Notes: a model not told the origin generated them from the sequence alone. Counted from the stretch's first letter, positions 8,992 to 17,424 are shown. The stretch: DNA of 64,000 nt from Micromonospora inyonensis (GCF_900091415.1 NZ_FMHU01000002.1:310001-374000); one strand, 5' to 3'. Numbers and translations are program-made.

Positions 8992-9581
8992 CCGGCGTGG
9001 AGCTGGCACTGCTCGGCGGGTCGCTGCGGCCGGGGTCGGTGAGCGAGCGGGTGCTGCGCGCCTGCGCCGACCTCGCCGCCGACCGTGGTGCCCGCTGCAC
9101 GGTGCTCACCGCGGCGGACCTGGATCTGCCGCTCTACCAGCCCGGGGCCACGCACCGCCGGCCGGCCGCCGCCGAACTGCTGGCCGCGGTGCGCCGGGCC
9201 GACGGCCTGATCGTCGTGACACCCACCTACCACGGCGGCATGTCCGGCCTGCTCAAGAACGCCCTGGACCACCTGGAGGACCTGGCCTCCGACCGGCCCG
9301 CCTACCTCGACGGGAAGGTGGTCGGATCGGTCGCCGTGGGTTGGAGCGAGCACGGCGCGGCCACCGCGGTCGCCGCGCTGCGCACCACCGTGACGTCGCT
9401 ACGCGGCTGGGTCACGCCGATGGCCGTCGGCGTGAACTCGATCGAGCTGGCCGCCCTCGAGGACGTGGACGCGGGTATCCGCGCCGACGCCCGACTGATG
9501 CGCCGGCTGACGATCCTGGTCGGCCAGGTCACCGACTTCGCCGGCCGGGGCTCCGCCGCCCGCCTGGTTCCCAGCGCCTGA
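8988..9581 (+). CDS. NADPH-dependent FMN reductase
   Basis: 197 residues, flavodoxin-like fold. GTG start at 8988 overlaps the ligase stop. The first strand and phosphate loop LLGGSLRPGSVSERVL and the FMN-contact stretch VVTPTYHGGMSGLLKNALDHL are diagnostic of the FMN_red family (Pfam PF03358). These proteins reduce free FMN with NADPH. In this operon reduced flavin could feed the acyl-CoA dehydrogenase-like enzyme if that acts as a monooxygenase, or a quinone could be the substrate. Coupled translation with the ligase argues for a dedicated role. Confidence 0.85.
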   Translation: MTGVELALLGGSLRPGSVSERVLRACADLAADRGARCTVLTAADLDLPLYQPGATHRRPAAAELLAAVRRADGLIVVTPTYHGGMSGLLKNALDHLEDLASDRPAYLDGKVVGSVAVGWSEHGAATAVAALRTTVTSLRGWVTPMAVGVNSIELAALEDVDAGIRADARLMRRLTILVGQVTDFAGRGSAARLVPSA

Positions 9582-9612
9582 CCCACCCCATTCGCGACAA
9601 GGAGAGCGCCAC

Positions 9613-10506
9613 GTGAGCACCCAGACCACCGACACCGGCATGAGCCAGGAGGGCTCGGTCGAGGACCTGCACCGGGCCGTGCGCGACCACTACGACAAGC
9701 TGGTCGACCTCTACGAGGACCTGTGGGGCGAGCACATCCACCACGGCTACTGGGACCTCGACGCGCCGAACGTGTCCCGGGACGTCGCGCAGCGGCGTAC
9801 CACCCAGGAACTGATGCGGTTCGGCGGCATCCCGCAGGGCGCGAGGGTGCTCGACTCGGGCTGCGGCATCGGCGCGTCGGCGGTGATGCTCGCCGCCGAC
9901 CTCGGCTGCACCGTCGAGGGCATCACGCTCAGCCACGAGCAGGTCAAGCGGGCCACCGGGAAGGCCGCGGAGGCCGGCGTCGGCGACCGGCTGTCGTTCC
10001 GGGTGCTGGACGCCATGCACACCGACTACCCGGACGACACCTTCGACGTGGTCTGGTCGATGGAGAGCTGCGAGCTGATGCCGGACAAGCGGGCCTACCT
10101 CGCGGAGAACCTGCGCATCCTCAAGCCGGGCGGCCGGCTCGTGGTGGCCACCTGGACCAGCCGCGACGACCGGCTCGACCCGAAGGAGGTCAAGCTGCTG
10201 CGCCGGCTCTACCGGGACTTCGCCATCTCGCACGTGCTGCCGCTGGAGCACTACGCCCGGCTCTGCGGTGAACTCGGCTACACCGACGTGCGGACCGCCG
10301 ACTGGACCGAGAACGTCCGGGCCACCTGGGCGCTGTCGGCGGACATCGTCAAGCCGCTGATGCGTGACCCGTCGTACGTGTGGAAGCTGGTCCGGGCCAA
10401 GGGCGCCGACATCTTCCGCTTCCTCAACTCCGTCCCGCTGATGAAGCAGGCGTACGACAAGGACGTCATGCACTACGGCGTCTACACCGCCGTCAAGCCG
10501 GGCTGA
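9613..10506 (+). CDS. Class I SAM-dependent methyltransferase (sterol/tocopherol/sarcosine type)
   Basis: 297 residues. GTG start at 9613 with a clear AAGGAGAG site. Motif I is VLDSGCGIGASAVMLAADLG, then VEGITLSHEQ, then the DAMHTDYPDDTFDVVWSMESCE block and LKPGGRLVVATW, the arrangement of the Methyltransf_11 families that include tocopherol, sterol C24 and small-amine methyltransferases. The opening VRDHYDKLVDLYEDLWGEHIHHGYW is the substrate-lid helix usual for this group. With two aminotransferases in the operon, N-methylation of the introduced amine is plausible; C- or O-methylation cannot be excluded. Last gene of the operon, followed by a strong hairpin. Confidence 0.85.
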   Translation: MSTQTTDTGMSQEGSVEDLHRAVRDHYDKLVDLYEDLWGEHIHHGYWDLDAPNVSRDVAQRRTTQELMRFGGIPQGARVLDSGCGIGASAVMLAADLGCTVEGITLSHEQVKRATGKAAEAGVGDRLSFRVLDAMHTDYPDDTFDVVWSMESCELMPDKRAYLAENLRILKPGGRLVVATWTSRDDRLDPKEVKLLRRLYRDFAISHVLPLEHYARLCGELGYTDVRTADWTENVRATWALSADIVKPLMRDPSYVWKLVRAKGADIFRFLNSVPLMKQAYDKDVMHYGVYTAVKPG

Positions 10507-10523
10507 CCGGCACCGCCCCGCCA

Positions 10524-10578
10524 CCGCACCGGCCTCCCGGCGGGACGCGCCCGCGTCGCCTGCGGGAGGCCGGTGCGG
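10524..10578. terminator. Bidirectional transcription terminator between convergent operons
   Basis: A perfect 15-bp inverted repeat (arms 10524-10538 and 10564-10578) with a 25-base GC-rich loop fills the gap between the methyltransferase stop and the copD stop on the other strand. Length, position and symmetry fit a terminator used from both sides. Confidence 0.85.
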
Positions 10579-12510
10579 TCAACCCCGTTCGTCCGTCCCG
10601 CTCGCCCCGCCGGGCCCGCCGTCGGTCGGCGCGGCGGCGGGTCGCCCGAGCTGGGCGAGCCCGGCGGCCACCAGCACCACCGCCGCCACCGCAGCCGTCC
10701 AGGCCGCGTACCGGTGGTCGACGGACGGCACCGGTGCCCAGTCCGTCCGCACCAGGTCGAACCATTCGCCCGAGCGCAGCCGGTCGCTGCGCCGCACCAG
10801 GAGGGCGAAGAGCAGCAGCGCTGCCGTGTCGAGCGCCAGGACGATCCCGCCGACGCGGCGGGGCCGGTGGCGCAGCACCGTGGTGACCGCCCCGCCGGCG
10901 AGCAAGAACGCGGTGAGCATTCCCAGGTGTCCCACGTGGCGCTGCATCAGCCAGCTCAACACCGGGGCGAAGTAGGGCAGGTAGAGGCAGGCCACGAAGG
11001 CGGCCACCGCGGTGACCGGGTGACCCAGGGCCCGCGCCGGGCCGCTGCGGCGCAGCGTCTCCCACCACTCGAGCGCCCCGTGGAGGTCGGGCGTCGGCCC
11101 GGACCGCAGCGTCGCCCCGGCCAGCGCGCCGGGCGCGCCGCCGCCGACCAGCAGCGGGACGACCACCAGCAGGGCCAGGTGCTGGGCGATGTGGTGGGCG
11201 TGGGTCACCGCCGCGTACCGGGCGAAGCCCAGGCAGGTCACCGCCGCCAGCACCAGCATGCCGGCGAGGAAGCAGAGCGTACGGGCCGGCGGCCAGACCC
11301 GGCCGGCCCGGCGCAGCCGGCGCACGCCGGCGAGGTACAGGCCGCCGCCGATCACGGCGATGAGCAGGAAGTACGCGTCCGGGACGGGTTGCCCCAGCAG
11401 CCGGGCCACGGTCGGCGCGGCCGGCAGCGGGAAGCCGAGGAGTTCGGTGTAGACGTCCGGCTCCGCCGGGTCGACGGTGACCGGCGACGGGGCCCGGGAC
11501 ATGGCGACCCCGACGGCCACGATCCCGGCGAGCACCAGGATCTCGACCGCGGCGAGCCGACGGAAGGCGCCCGCACCACCGGCGGCGAGCCGGGGCAGCG
11601 TGCGCCGTCGGTGCGCGGCCCCGAAGGCACCCAGTGCCACCAGCACGACGCTCTTGACCAGCACGAGCACGCCGTACCGGGTGCTCCACAGCTCGTCGGG
11701 CCGGTACAGCCGGATCACGGTGTTGGCGATCCCGCTCAACCCCATCAGCACGAAGCACCAGAGCGCCATCGTGCTGTAGCGCCGGGCCGCCCGGGGCAGG
11801 TCACGGGTGCCGGGAAGGGTGAGCAGCGCGGCCAGGCCACCGACCCAGAGGACCACCGCCGCCGTGTGGACGCCGACGCTGCTGACCGCGATAGCGTGGT
11901 TGCCGGAGCCGGCCGAGTGGCCGGTCAGCACCACCGGGAGGGTCGCCGCCACGGCGAGCAGCGCGGTGACCGCGGCACCGGTACGGGTGATCGCCCAGCG
12001 GGTCGCGGCGAGCACCACGGCGATCATGGCCGCCGCGATGACCAGGCCCTGCCCCTGGGACACCGACATGGCGAGGCTGAGCACGGTGACCGCGGTGACC
12101 TGGTCGACCGGGTTACCGAGCAGGCTGGAGGCGGTGAGCGGCAGCGCGACCACGGTCGCCGCCAGCCAGAGCGCCGCCGTCCAGGACGCCCGGCGCATCA
12201 GCTGGTACCCGGCCGGACCGACGAGCCGGTCCAGGCCGGGCAGGAGGAACGCCGCGGCGACCGTCCAGCCGACGGTCAGGACCGCCCCCACGTAACTCAG
12301 GGCCCGGGCGACCGGCAGGGCCCACGCGGTGAACGCGCCGCCGTCGGGGAGACCGAGGATCTGCTCGCGGTCCGTGCCGCCGCCGAACCAGAGCGCGACG
12401 GCGAGGACCACGGACGCGACGGCCGCCGTCGCGGCGACGAGTGTGCCGACGCCGGGGGCACGCCGGACGACGACCGGCGGGTCGACCGGGCGCTGCTCGA
12501 TCCGGGTCAC
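10579..12510 (-). CDS. CopD-CtaG fusion: copper import / cytochrome oxidase assembly membrane protein
   Basis: 643 residues, almost entirely membrane helices. The first half carries a CopD domain (ALWFGGGTD, then helices containing HSAGSGNHAIAVSS and HTAAVVLWVGGLAALL, with His residues near the membrane surface). The second half is a caa3_CtaG domain (AAVTHAHHIAQHLALLVVVPLLVGGG, then RHVGHLGMLTAFLLAG), also histidine-rich. The fusion is common in actinobacteria and is linked to moving copper across the membrane to cytochrome oxidase. GTG at 12510 overlaps the copC stop by four bases (GTGA), so CopC and this protein are translationally coupled, as in Cop operons. A longer upstream frame exists but reads through copC in another frame and is rejected. 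Confidence 0.9.
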   Translation of the reverse strand: MTRIEQRPVDPPVVVRRAPGVGTLVAATAAVASVVLAVALWFGGGTDREQILGLPDGGAFTAWALPVARALSYVGAVLTVGWTVAAAFLLPGLDRLVGPAGYQLMRRASWTAALWLAATVVALPLTASSLLGNPVDQVTAVTVLSLAMSVSQGQGLVIAAAMIAVVLAATRWAITRTGAAVTALLAVAATLPVVLTGHSAGSGNHAIAVSSVGVHTAAVVLWVGGLAALLTLPGTRDLPRAARRYSTMALWCFVLMGLSGIANTVIRLYRPDELWSTRYGVLVLVKSVVLVALGAFGAAHRRRTLPRLAAGGAGAFRRLAAVEILVLAGIVAVGVAMSRAPSPVTVDPAEPDVYTELLGFPLPAAPTVARLLGQPVPDAYFLLIAVIGGGLYLAGVRRLRRAGRVWPPARTLCFLAGMLVLAAVTCLGFARYAAVTHAHHIAQHLALLVVVPLLVGGGAPGALAGATLRSGPTPDLHGALEWWETLRRSGPARALGHPVTAVAAFVACLYLPYFAPVLSWLMQRHVGHLGMLTAFLLAGGAVTTVLRHRPRRVGGIVLALDTAALLLFALLVRRSDRLRSGEWFDLVRTDWAPVPSVDHRYAAWTAAVAAVVLVAAGLAQLGRPAAAPTDGGPGGASGTDERG

Positions 12511-13076
12511 CTCGGGAGCTTCCTGGTCGGCCGGCGGGGAATCCGGGTACGGGAGGCCAGGGCCACGCCGGCCGCCAGCAGCACCAGCCCACCACCGGCC
12601 ACCAGCACCCAGGGCGTGCCGGAGCGCGAGGTGGCGTCCGCCGTCGCCTCGGCCGGCGGCAGCACCGCCGGCTCCTGGCCGGGAGGCAGGGCCACCCGGA
12701 AGCGGAACTCGCCCTGGACCGGGTGCCCGTCGGAGCCGACCACGCGCCAGGCAACCCGGTACGAGCCCGAGCCAAGCGGGTAGACCGGCTGACGCAGCCG
12801 GAACTGGTCGACCTCGACCGCGCCCCGCAGGTACGACCGCCCCTCCGGACCGGCCACCACGATCGTGACGAACCGTTCCCGGACGCGGTCGTCGAAGGTG
12901 AACTCCACCGACTCCAGTGGAGTCGAGATGGTGGAGCCCTCGGCGGGGGAGGTGGTCACCAGGCGGGCATGCGCGCTGGCCGGGGTCGCGGAGACCGTCA
13001 GCACGGCCACCACGGCGGCCACCGCCGCTCCCACCTGTCGGATCACCAGGCCGGCCGGGCCGGACCATCGGGGCAT
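12507..13076 (-). CDS. copC: CopC-type copper-binding protein, membrane-anchored
   Basis: 189 residues. An N-terminal signal peptide ends with TPASA and cleavage would leave His36 as the first mature residue, which is how CopC proteins place the histidine brace that binds Cu(II). The cupredoxin-like domain follows (RLVTTSPAEGSTI...VEFTFDD), including SDGHPVQGEFRFRV, whose Asp and His complete the Cu(II) site. A C-terminal helix (AGGGLVLLAAGVALAS) anchors it and ends in basic residues. No Met-rich Cu(I) loop is visible, as in short CopC forms. It lies downstream of the isonitrile synthase and HAD genes on the same strand, with a 15-base gap. Confidence 0.9.
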   Translation of the reverse strand: MPRWSGPAGLVIRQVGAAVAAVVAVLTVSATPASAHARLVTTSPAEGSTISTPLESVEFTFDDRVRERFVTIVVAGPEGRSYLRGAVEVDQFRLRQPVYPLGSGSYRVAWRVVGSDGHPVQGEFRFRVALPPGQEPAVLPPAEATADATSRSGTPWVLVAGGGLVLLAAGVALASRTRIPRRPTRKLPR

Positions 13077-13091
13077 TCGGAACTCCTCTAC

Positions 13092-14198
13092 TCAGGCCAT
13101 ACGAGTAGGAGTCGTTCCTCGTGCCCCTCCGGTTCCATCGCGAGTCGAGATCACGTTCGCCAGGCTCTCCCGGTGTCGCGGTCGGAGCAGGTCCCGGGAG
13201 TCGGCCGCGACGACGGCGGGACGCCCCTCGTCCCGGGCGGACCACACCGTGTGGCACAGCACCCGGACGCCGTCGGCGGGGTCCCCGGGGCCACCGGTCA
13301 GCACGATCTCGTCGCCCTGCCGGCGGGTGCGCCAGGGGCCGCAGGCGTACGAGTCGTCCGCACCCCGCACCGGCGGCGGCGCCCGGAAGAGACCGCGCAG
13401 GTCGGTGACGACGTGGGTCGGCCGCTGCGGGGGCGGCGCGTCGAGCAGGTCGTCGACGCGGGTGACCCCGGTCAGGACGAGCACGCTGTCCAGGCCGCTG
13501 CGCCGGGCGCCCTCGACGTCGGTGGTCAACCCGTCGCCGACCATCACGTGCGGGCCCGGCCCGCGTCGGCGGGCGTACCCGAAGATCGCCGGCTCCGGCT
13601 TGCCGGCGACCAGCGGCACCCGCCCGGTGGCCAACGTCACGGCGTGCACGAGCGCGCCGTTGCCCGGTGCCATCCCGCCCTCCCGGGGCACCGCGAGGTC
13701 CATGTTGGTGGCGATCCAGGGCAGTCCCCGGGCCACGGCGTAGGACGCCTCGGCCAGTTGCCGCCAGTCGACCTCGGGGGCCGACCCCTGGACCACCGCC
13801 ACCGGGTCGTCGGCGGCGGTGCGGACCGGAATCAGCCCCTCCTCGCGCAGGGCCGCCAGCACCGCCGCCCCGCCCACTGCGAGCACCCGGGACCCGGCCG
13901 GCACGGTGGCCGCCGCCATCGCCGCCGCGACCTGTGCCGAGGTGACCACCGACGAGGCCGGCACCGGGACGCCGAGCCGGTCCAGCAGGGCGGCCACCTC
14001 GGGTGGCGTCCGGGAGGGGTTGTTGGTGACGAAGATCCGCTCCCGTCCGCGCCCGGCCAGTTGGGCGATGGCCGACGGGGCGTGGTCCACCGCGAGGGCA
14101 CCGCGGTAGACCACGCCGTCCAGGTCGAACAGCATCGTCCGGTAGCGCTCGACCAGCGGGCGGTCGTCACGCCACGAGCCGGTCTCCACAGTGGTCAC
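13092..14198 (-). CDS. HAD-IIA family hydrolase (sugar-phosphatase/NagD-like)
   Basis: 368 residues. HAD motif I is MLFDLDGVVYRG, motif II VTNNPSRTPPEV, the motif III lysine is in AGKPEPAIFGYA, and motif IV is VMVGDGLTTDVEGARRSG: a C2-capped phosphatase of the NagD/p-nitrophenylphosphatase group. A C-terminal extension of roughly 90 residues (after THVVTDLRGLF) is typical of actinobacterial members. GTG start at 14198 overlaps the isonitrile synthase stop by four bases, so it is co-translated with that enzyme. Isonitrile synthases take the isonitrile carbon from ribulose 5-phosphate, so removal of a sugar-phosphate by-product is a possible role, but a general metabolite phosphatase that happens to lie here is equally possible. 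Confidence 0.85.
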   Translation of the reverse strand: MTTVETGSWRDDRPLVERYRTMLFDLDGVVYRGALAVDHAPSAIAQLAGRGRERIFVTNNPSRTPPEVAALLDRLGVPVPASSVVTSAQVAAAMAAATVPAGSRVLAVGGAAVLAALREEGLIPVRTAADDPVAVVQGSAPEVDWRQLAEASYAVARGLPWIATNMDLAVPREGGMAPGNGALVHAVTLATGRVPLVAGKPEPAIFGYARRRGPGPHVMVGDGLTTDVEGARRSGLDSVLVLTGVTRVDDLLDAPPPQRPTHVVTDLRGLFRAPPPVRGADDSYACGPWRTRRQGDEIVLTGGPGDPADGVRVLCHTVWSARDEGRPAVVAADSRDLLRPRHRESLANVISTRDGTGGARGTTPTRMA

Positions 14199-15160
14199 TC
14201 AGCGCAGTCAACCACGAAGTGGCTCGGCCGGCCGTCCCGGTGCACCAGCTTGCCGGTCTTCTCGGCCTCGGCCCGGGGCATCAGCGCGAACCGGCCGTCG
14301 GTCCGCAGCACCGCCACCGAGTGCCAGGGGGTCAGCCACATGTCCCGGATCTCCAGCATCCGGATGCCGAACTTCGCCGCCCCGCAGGGCTGCGGGTGGA
14401 TGGAGAGCCGGACCGACACCGGGTAGTGGTCGGCGATCAGGTCGCCCCAGGCGCGGCTTCGCTGGATCACGCCGTACGCGCGCTGGCGGCAGTCCCGCTG
14501 GAGGGCGGCCTTGCTGTCGTGCCACTCGCTGACGTCCTCGACGAGGAACCGGGTGATCCCCCGGTAGAGGCTCAACGTCCTGTCGTCGGAGCGGACCTCC
14601 TCTCGCAGGCTCTCCAGCGACTGGGCGTACTGCTCGGTGAGCAGCTTGCGCTTGCCGTCGTAGTCGTGTCCCGGGTAGACGTCCTGGAGGCTGAACGCCT
14701 CGATGTGGGACAGCCCGTGTCGCTCGACCATCGCCTGGATCTCGTCGCCGTACTGGGTGATGTGGTCGTCCGGCACGCGGATCAGGTCGCCGAAGACGTG
14801 CCCGTCGGAGCAGAGCAGCATCCGCGCCCCGGGGGTGTGCACCTTGGCGACCTGGTCGCAGAGCTGGTTGAGGAACTGCAGGGAGAGCAGTTCCCCCATG
14901 TCGGGCAGGTGACCGAGGACCTTGCGCCGGTTGGGCGACTTGCACGGGAAGGCCGGCAGGGTGAACAGGATCGGTTCCTGCCGGTCGACGAAGTGGCGGA
15001 TGGCGGCGAGCTGCTCGGCGAAACAGTCGGTGTGCTCGTGCTCGCCGGCCTCGGACCGGCGGTGCGGCAGGAGGAACCGCAGGATGACGTTCGAGATCAG
15101 CTCGGCACTGTCGTTGCCGAGGGTGTGGCCCTGCGGCACGGTGGGGGTGGAGCTTGGCAT
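14195..15160 (-). CDS. Isonitrile (isocyanide) synthase, PvcA/IsnA/DIT1 family
   Basis: 321 residues, the full length for the family (Pfam PF05141). Recognisable blocks are the N-terminal LPAFPCKSPNRRKVLGHLPD, LCSDGHVFGDLIRVPDDHIT with the spaced acidic residues of the active site, and the C-terminal LSIHPQPCGAAKFGIRML and DMWLTPWHSVAVL. PvcA, IsnA and XanB convert the alpha-amino group of L-tyrosine or L-tryptophan to an isonitrile using ribulose 5-phosphate. No IsnB/PvcB-type 2-oxoglutarate dioxygenase, the usual partner, is present; instead a P450 gene lies directly upstream on the same strand. ATG at 15160 follows GGGAGAAG. Tyrosine or tryptophan as substrate cannot be decided from the sequence. 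Confidence 0.92.
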   Translation of the reverse strand: MPSSTPTVPQGHTLGNDSAELISNVILRFLLPHRRSEAGEHEHTDCFAEQLAAIRHFVDRQEPILFTLPAFPCKSPNRRKVLGHLPDMGELLSLQFLNQLCDQVAKVHTPGARMLLCSDGHVFGDLIRVPDDHITQYGDEIQAMVERHGLSHIEAFSLQDVYPGHDYDGKRKLLTEQYAQSLESLREEVRSDDRTLSLYRGITRFLVEDVSEWHDSKAALQRDCRQRAYGVIQRSRAWGDLIADHYPVSVRLSIHPQPCGAAKFGIRMLEIRDMWLTPWHSVAVLRTDGRFALMPRAEAEKTGKLVHRDGRPSHFVVDCAE

Positions 15161-15201
15161 GGTCTTCTCCCAGCTGACATCACGCTATTGAAGGGGAGGG
15201 G

Positions 15202-15252
15202 CCCGAGCCGACGGTCGTCGGTGGCCAGGCGCGGGTGGCCTGGTAGCTCGGG
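15202..15252 (-). promoter_or_regulatory. Two-tier hairpin in the leader between P450 and isonitrile synthase
   Basis: Outer arms CCCGAGC (15202-15208) and GCTCGGG (15246-15252) enclose inner arms CCAGGC (15225-15230) and GCCTGG (15238-15243). It lies in the 163-base gap upstream of the isonitrile synthase. It could attenuate read-through from the P450 or be a separate leader; no function is proven. Confidence 0.4.
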
Positions 15253-15323
15253 AACGCGCGCGTTCGCGCACGGCCGACCGGCGTCGGCCGCGTGGGATGG
15301 TCGTCGGACGGGATCCGGGCGGT

Positions 15324-16550
15324 TCAGGGCGTCGCGGTGAAGGTCACCGGTAGGCGTTCCACGCCCCGGCCGAGGACGGCCGGGATCCACCCCAGCTCGT
15401 CCGGGTCGGCGGCGAGCTTCAGGTGCGGCAGGCGCCGGAGGATCGTCTCCAGCGCGATCTGGAGTTCGGTACGGGCCAGACCGGCGCCCGGACAGAAGTG
15501 GATGCCGTGCCCGAAGGCGATGTGGGGGTTGGGCGAGCGGTCGAGGTCGAGTTCGTCCGCCCGCTCGAACCGGGCCGGATCCCGGTTGGCCGCGGCCAGG
15601 GACACGATGACCGAGTCACCGGCGGGGATCCGGGTGCCGAACAGGTCGCTGTCCTCCCGGAAGAACCGCCAGGTGGTCAACTCGAAGGCACTGTCGTATC
15701 GCATCAGCTCCTCGGCGGCGCGGGGCAGCAGTGCCGGATCGGCGGTCAGTCGTTCCAGCGCCTCCGGATGCGTCAGCAGGGCCACCATCGCGGTGTTGAT
15801 CTGGTTGGTCATCGGCTCCTGACCGGCCACCAGGAGCTGGAAGATCATCGAGGAGAGTTCCTCGTTGCTCAGGCGGCCGTCGTCGTTGGCCTCGACCAGC
15901 TTGGAGAGGAGGTCGTCGCCGGGATTCGCCCGCCGGTCCGCCTCCACGTCGGCGATGTACGCCTGGAGGCCGTGCAAAAGGCCGATGTAGTGCGCCCGCT
16001 GCGGCGACCGGGGGCCGACCGGCTGGACCACCCGGCACCACTCCCGCCGGAACCGGCGCGCGAGGTGGGGCGGCAGGCCGATCACCGTGCTCAGCACCAG
16101 GAACGGGAACCGGGCGCTGAAGCCCTCGACCAGGTCGCCGTGCCCCACCGGCGCCAGCTCGTCGAGGAGTTCGTCGGCCATCGCCTGGAACCGCGGCCGG
16201 AGCGCCTCGAGACGCCGTGGGTGGAGCGCCTCGGTGACCAACCGCCGCATCTCCGTGTGCTTGGGCGGATCCTGGTGCAGCAGGTGGACCTGGAGCTGCG
16301 AGTGCTGCGGCTCGGGCATGATGGCGGCGAGCCGGCGCCAGGCGTCGTTGCCCAGGTCGTGGTTCTTGCCGAGCCGTGGATCGGTCAGGGTGCGTACCGC
16401 CGCGTCGTATCCCGTGACGAGCCAGCCGGTCACCCCGCTGGGAAACTCGACGGGATGGACCTCGCCTTTGTCACGTAGCTGCTGGTAAGCGGTGTACGGG
16501 CAGCGCTTGAACTCCGGCCCGTAGAGCGGATACGGCTTTTCTGAGGTCAT
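15324..16550 (-). CDS. Cytochrome P450 with altered oxygen-activation motif
   Basis: 408 residues, bacterial class I type. The haem thiolate is Cys353 in FGHGIHFCPGAGLAR; the ExxR-type helix is EELMRYDS... and the N-terminal WLVTGYDAAVRTLTDPRLG is typical. In the I helix the usual (A/G)Gx(D/E)T reads AGQEPM (residues 242-247): Pro246 replaces the conserved oxygen-activating threonine. Loss of that Thr is known in phenol-coupling CYP158A2, so oxidative C-C or C-O coupling rather than simple hydroxylation is possible. It lies immediately upstream of the isonitrile synthase on the same strand, so a tyrosine-derived isonitrile or its dimer is the natural substrate to consider. Its electron donor may be the ferredoxin at 24971. 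Confidence 0.9.
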   Translation of the reverse strand: MTSEKPYPLYGPEFKRCPYTAYQQLRDKGEVHPVEFPSGVTGWLVTGYDAAVRTLTDPRLGKNHDLGNDAWRRLAAIMPEPQHSQLQVHLLHQDPPKHTEMRRLVTEALHPRRLEALRPRFQAMADELLDELAPVGHGDLVEGFSARFPFLVLSTVIGLPPHLARRFRREWCRVVQPVGPRSPQRAHYIGLLHGLQAYIADVEADRRANPGDDLLSKLVEANDDGRLSNEELSSMIFQLLVAGQEPMTNQINTAMVALLTHPEALERLTADPALLPRAAEELMRYDSAFELTTWRFFREDSDLFGTRIPAGDSVIVSLAAANRDPARFERADELDLDRSPNPHIAFGHGIHFCPGAGLARTELQIALETILRRLPHLKLAADPDELGWIPAVLGRGVERLPVTFTATP

Positions 16551-17085
16551 CGATGTCTCCAGGGAAGGAACTGGCGGCGCGGATGGTGTTCGTCCGGATC
16601 ACCCGTGGGTCACCGACGTCACGGGCGACGCCGGCCGCGCTCGGCCCAGCTCGGGAAATGGTTTTTTCTGCGGCGTCGTCGGTGCGATGTGACATGCGGT
16701 AGGTCACGCCTGTTCCTGACTCCAGGAAGTGGCCAGGCATGCTCCGCAGATCGGCCCGGCGGTGAGGAGAGCAGCTGGCCGGACGGCGTCCGGCCTCGGG
16801 CTGTCCTCAGCGAGCACGCGCCCTGACCTGCGGCGTTGTTGCTGATTCGGCCTGCCCGTCCGCGCGCCGGAAGGGGTGTCGCCGCGTCGGACCGGTCGGA
16901 TGTGCGAGCGCGGTCATGACCGCGGAAAGCCCCGTTCCTGGCGTCGCCGTGGTGGCGTCCCATCCGTTCGAAGTGCTGCCCCCGTGCGGCGGGCGACGCC
17001 TCGACCGGAGGTCGTGGCTGCACGACGTCCGCCGCTTGATTTTGTGCATCCGATCTCCTCTGATATCGGCGCAAGTCTATCTAGC

Positions 17086-17128
17086 GGGTGGACTCCACCC
17101 GATCAGACGGATCATCTGTCGGGTGGAG
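17086..17128. promoter_or_regulatory. Overlapping dyads, mutually exclusive hairpins or operator pair
   Basis: GGGTGGACTCCACCC (17086-17100) is a perfect odd-centre palindrome. Its right half also pairs with a second element: CTCCACCCGA (17093-17102) and TCGGGTGGAG (17119-17128) are exact inverse complements, extended by CAGA/TCTG inside. The middle block can thus pair either left or right, which suits an attenuator, or three half-sites for a dimeric regulator. Confidence 0.5.
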
Positions 17129-17424
17129 CTTCCCCCAGGAAATGTAACGCTCCATCACGAGTTAATCACTCACTTAATGACCTTGATCGAGGTGACGGAA
17201 TCTTCACACGAGGGCTTGAGGTGAATGTTCATTCGGCAACGTTGCGCTCGACGCGCCGTCTTTGCCGCATTTTGCACGCGTTTTTTGTCGTCCAGTGACG
17301 ATGGCCCGGCGCGGGCCGTGCGCAGCTGCTTCTGTCGTGCCGAGGGGCGGAGTCTGTAGTGTCCGATGTTCCTATGGCGGAAGATGTGTGCGGGAACCTT
17401 TTGTAGGTCATCAACGACTGCCCG

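Noticed and set aside
10573..12783. 736-residue plus-strand open frame over copD/copC
   Set aside because: Low-complexity Arg/Gly/Glu/His-rich shadow; the minus strand has membrane helices and Cop motifs with overlapping start/stop signals.
16619..17074. Minus-strand open frame upstream of the P450
   Set aside because: Arg/Pro-rich with no domain or ribosome site, and its codon use differs from neighbouring genes.
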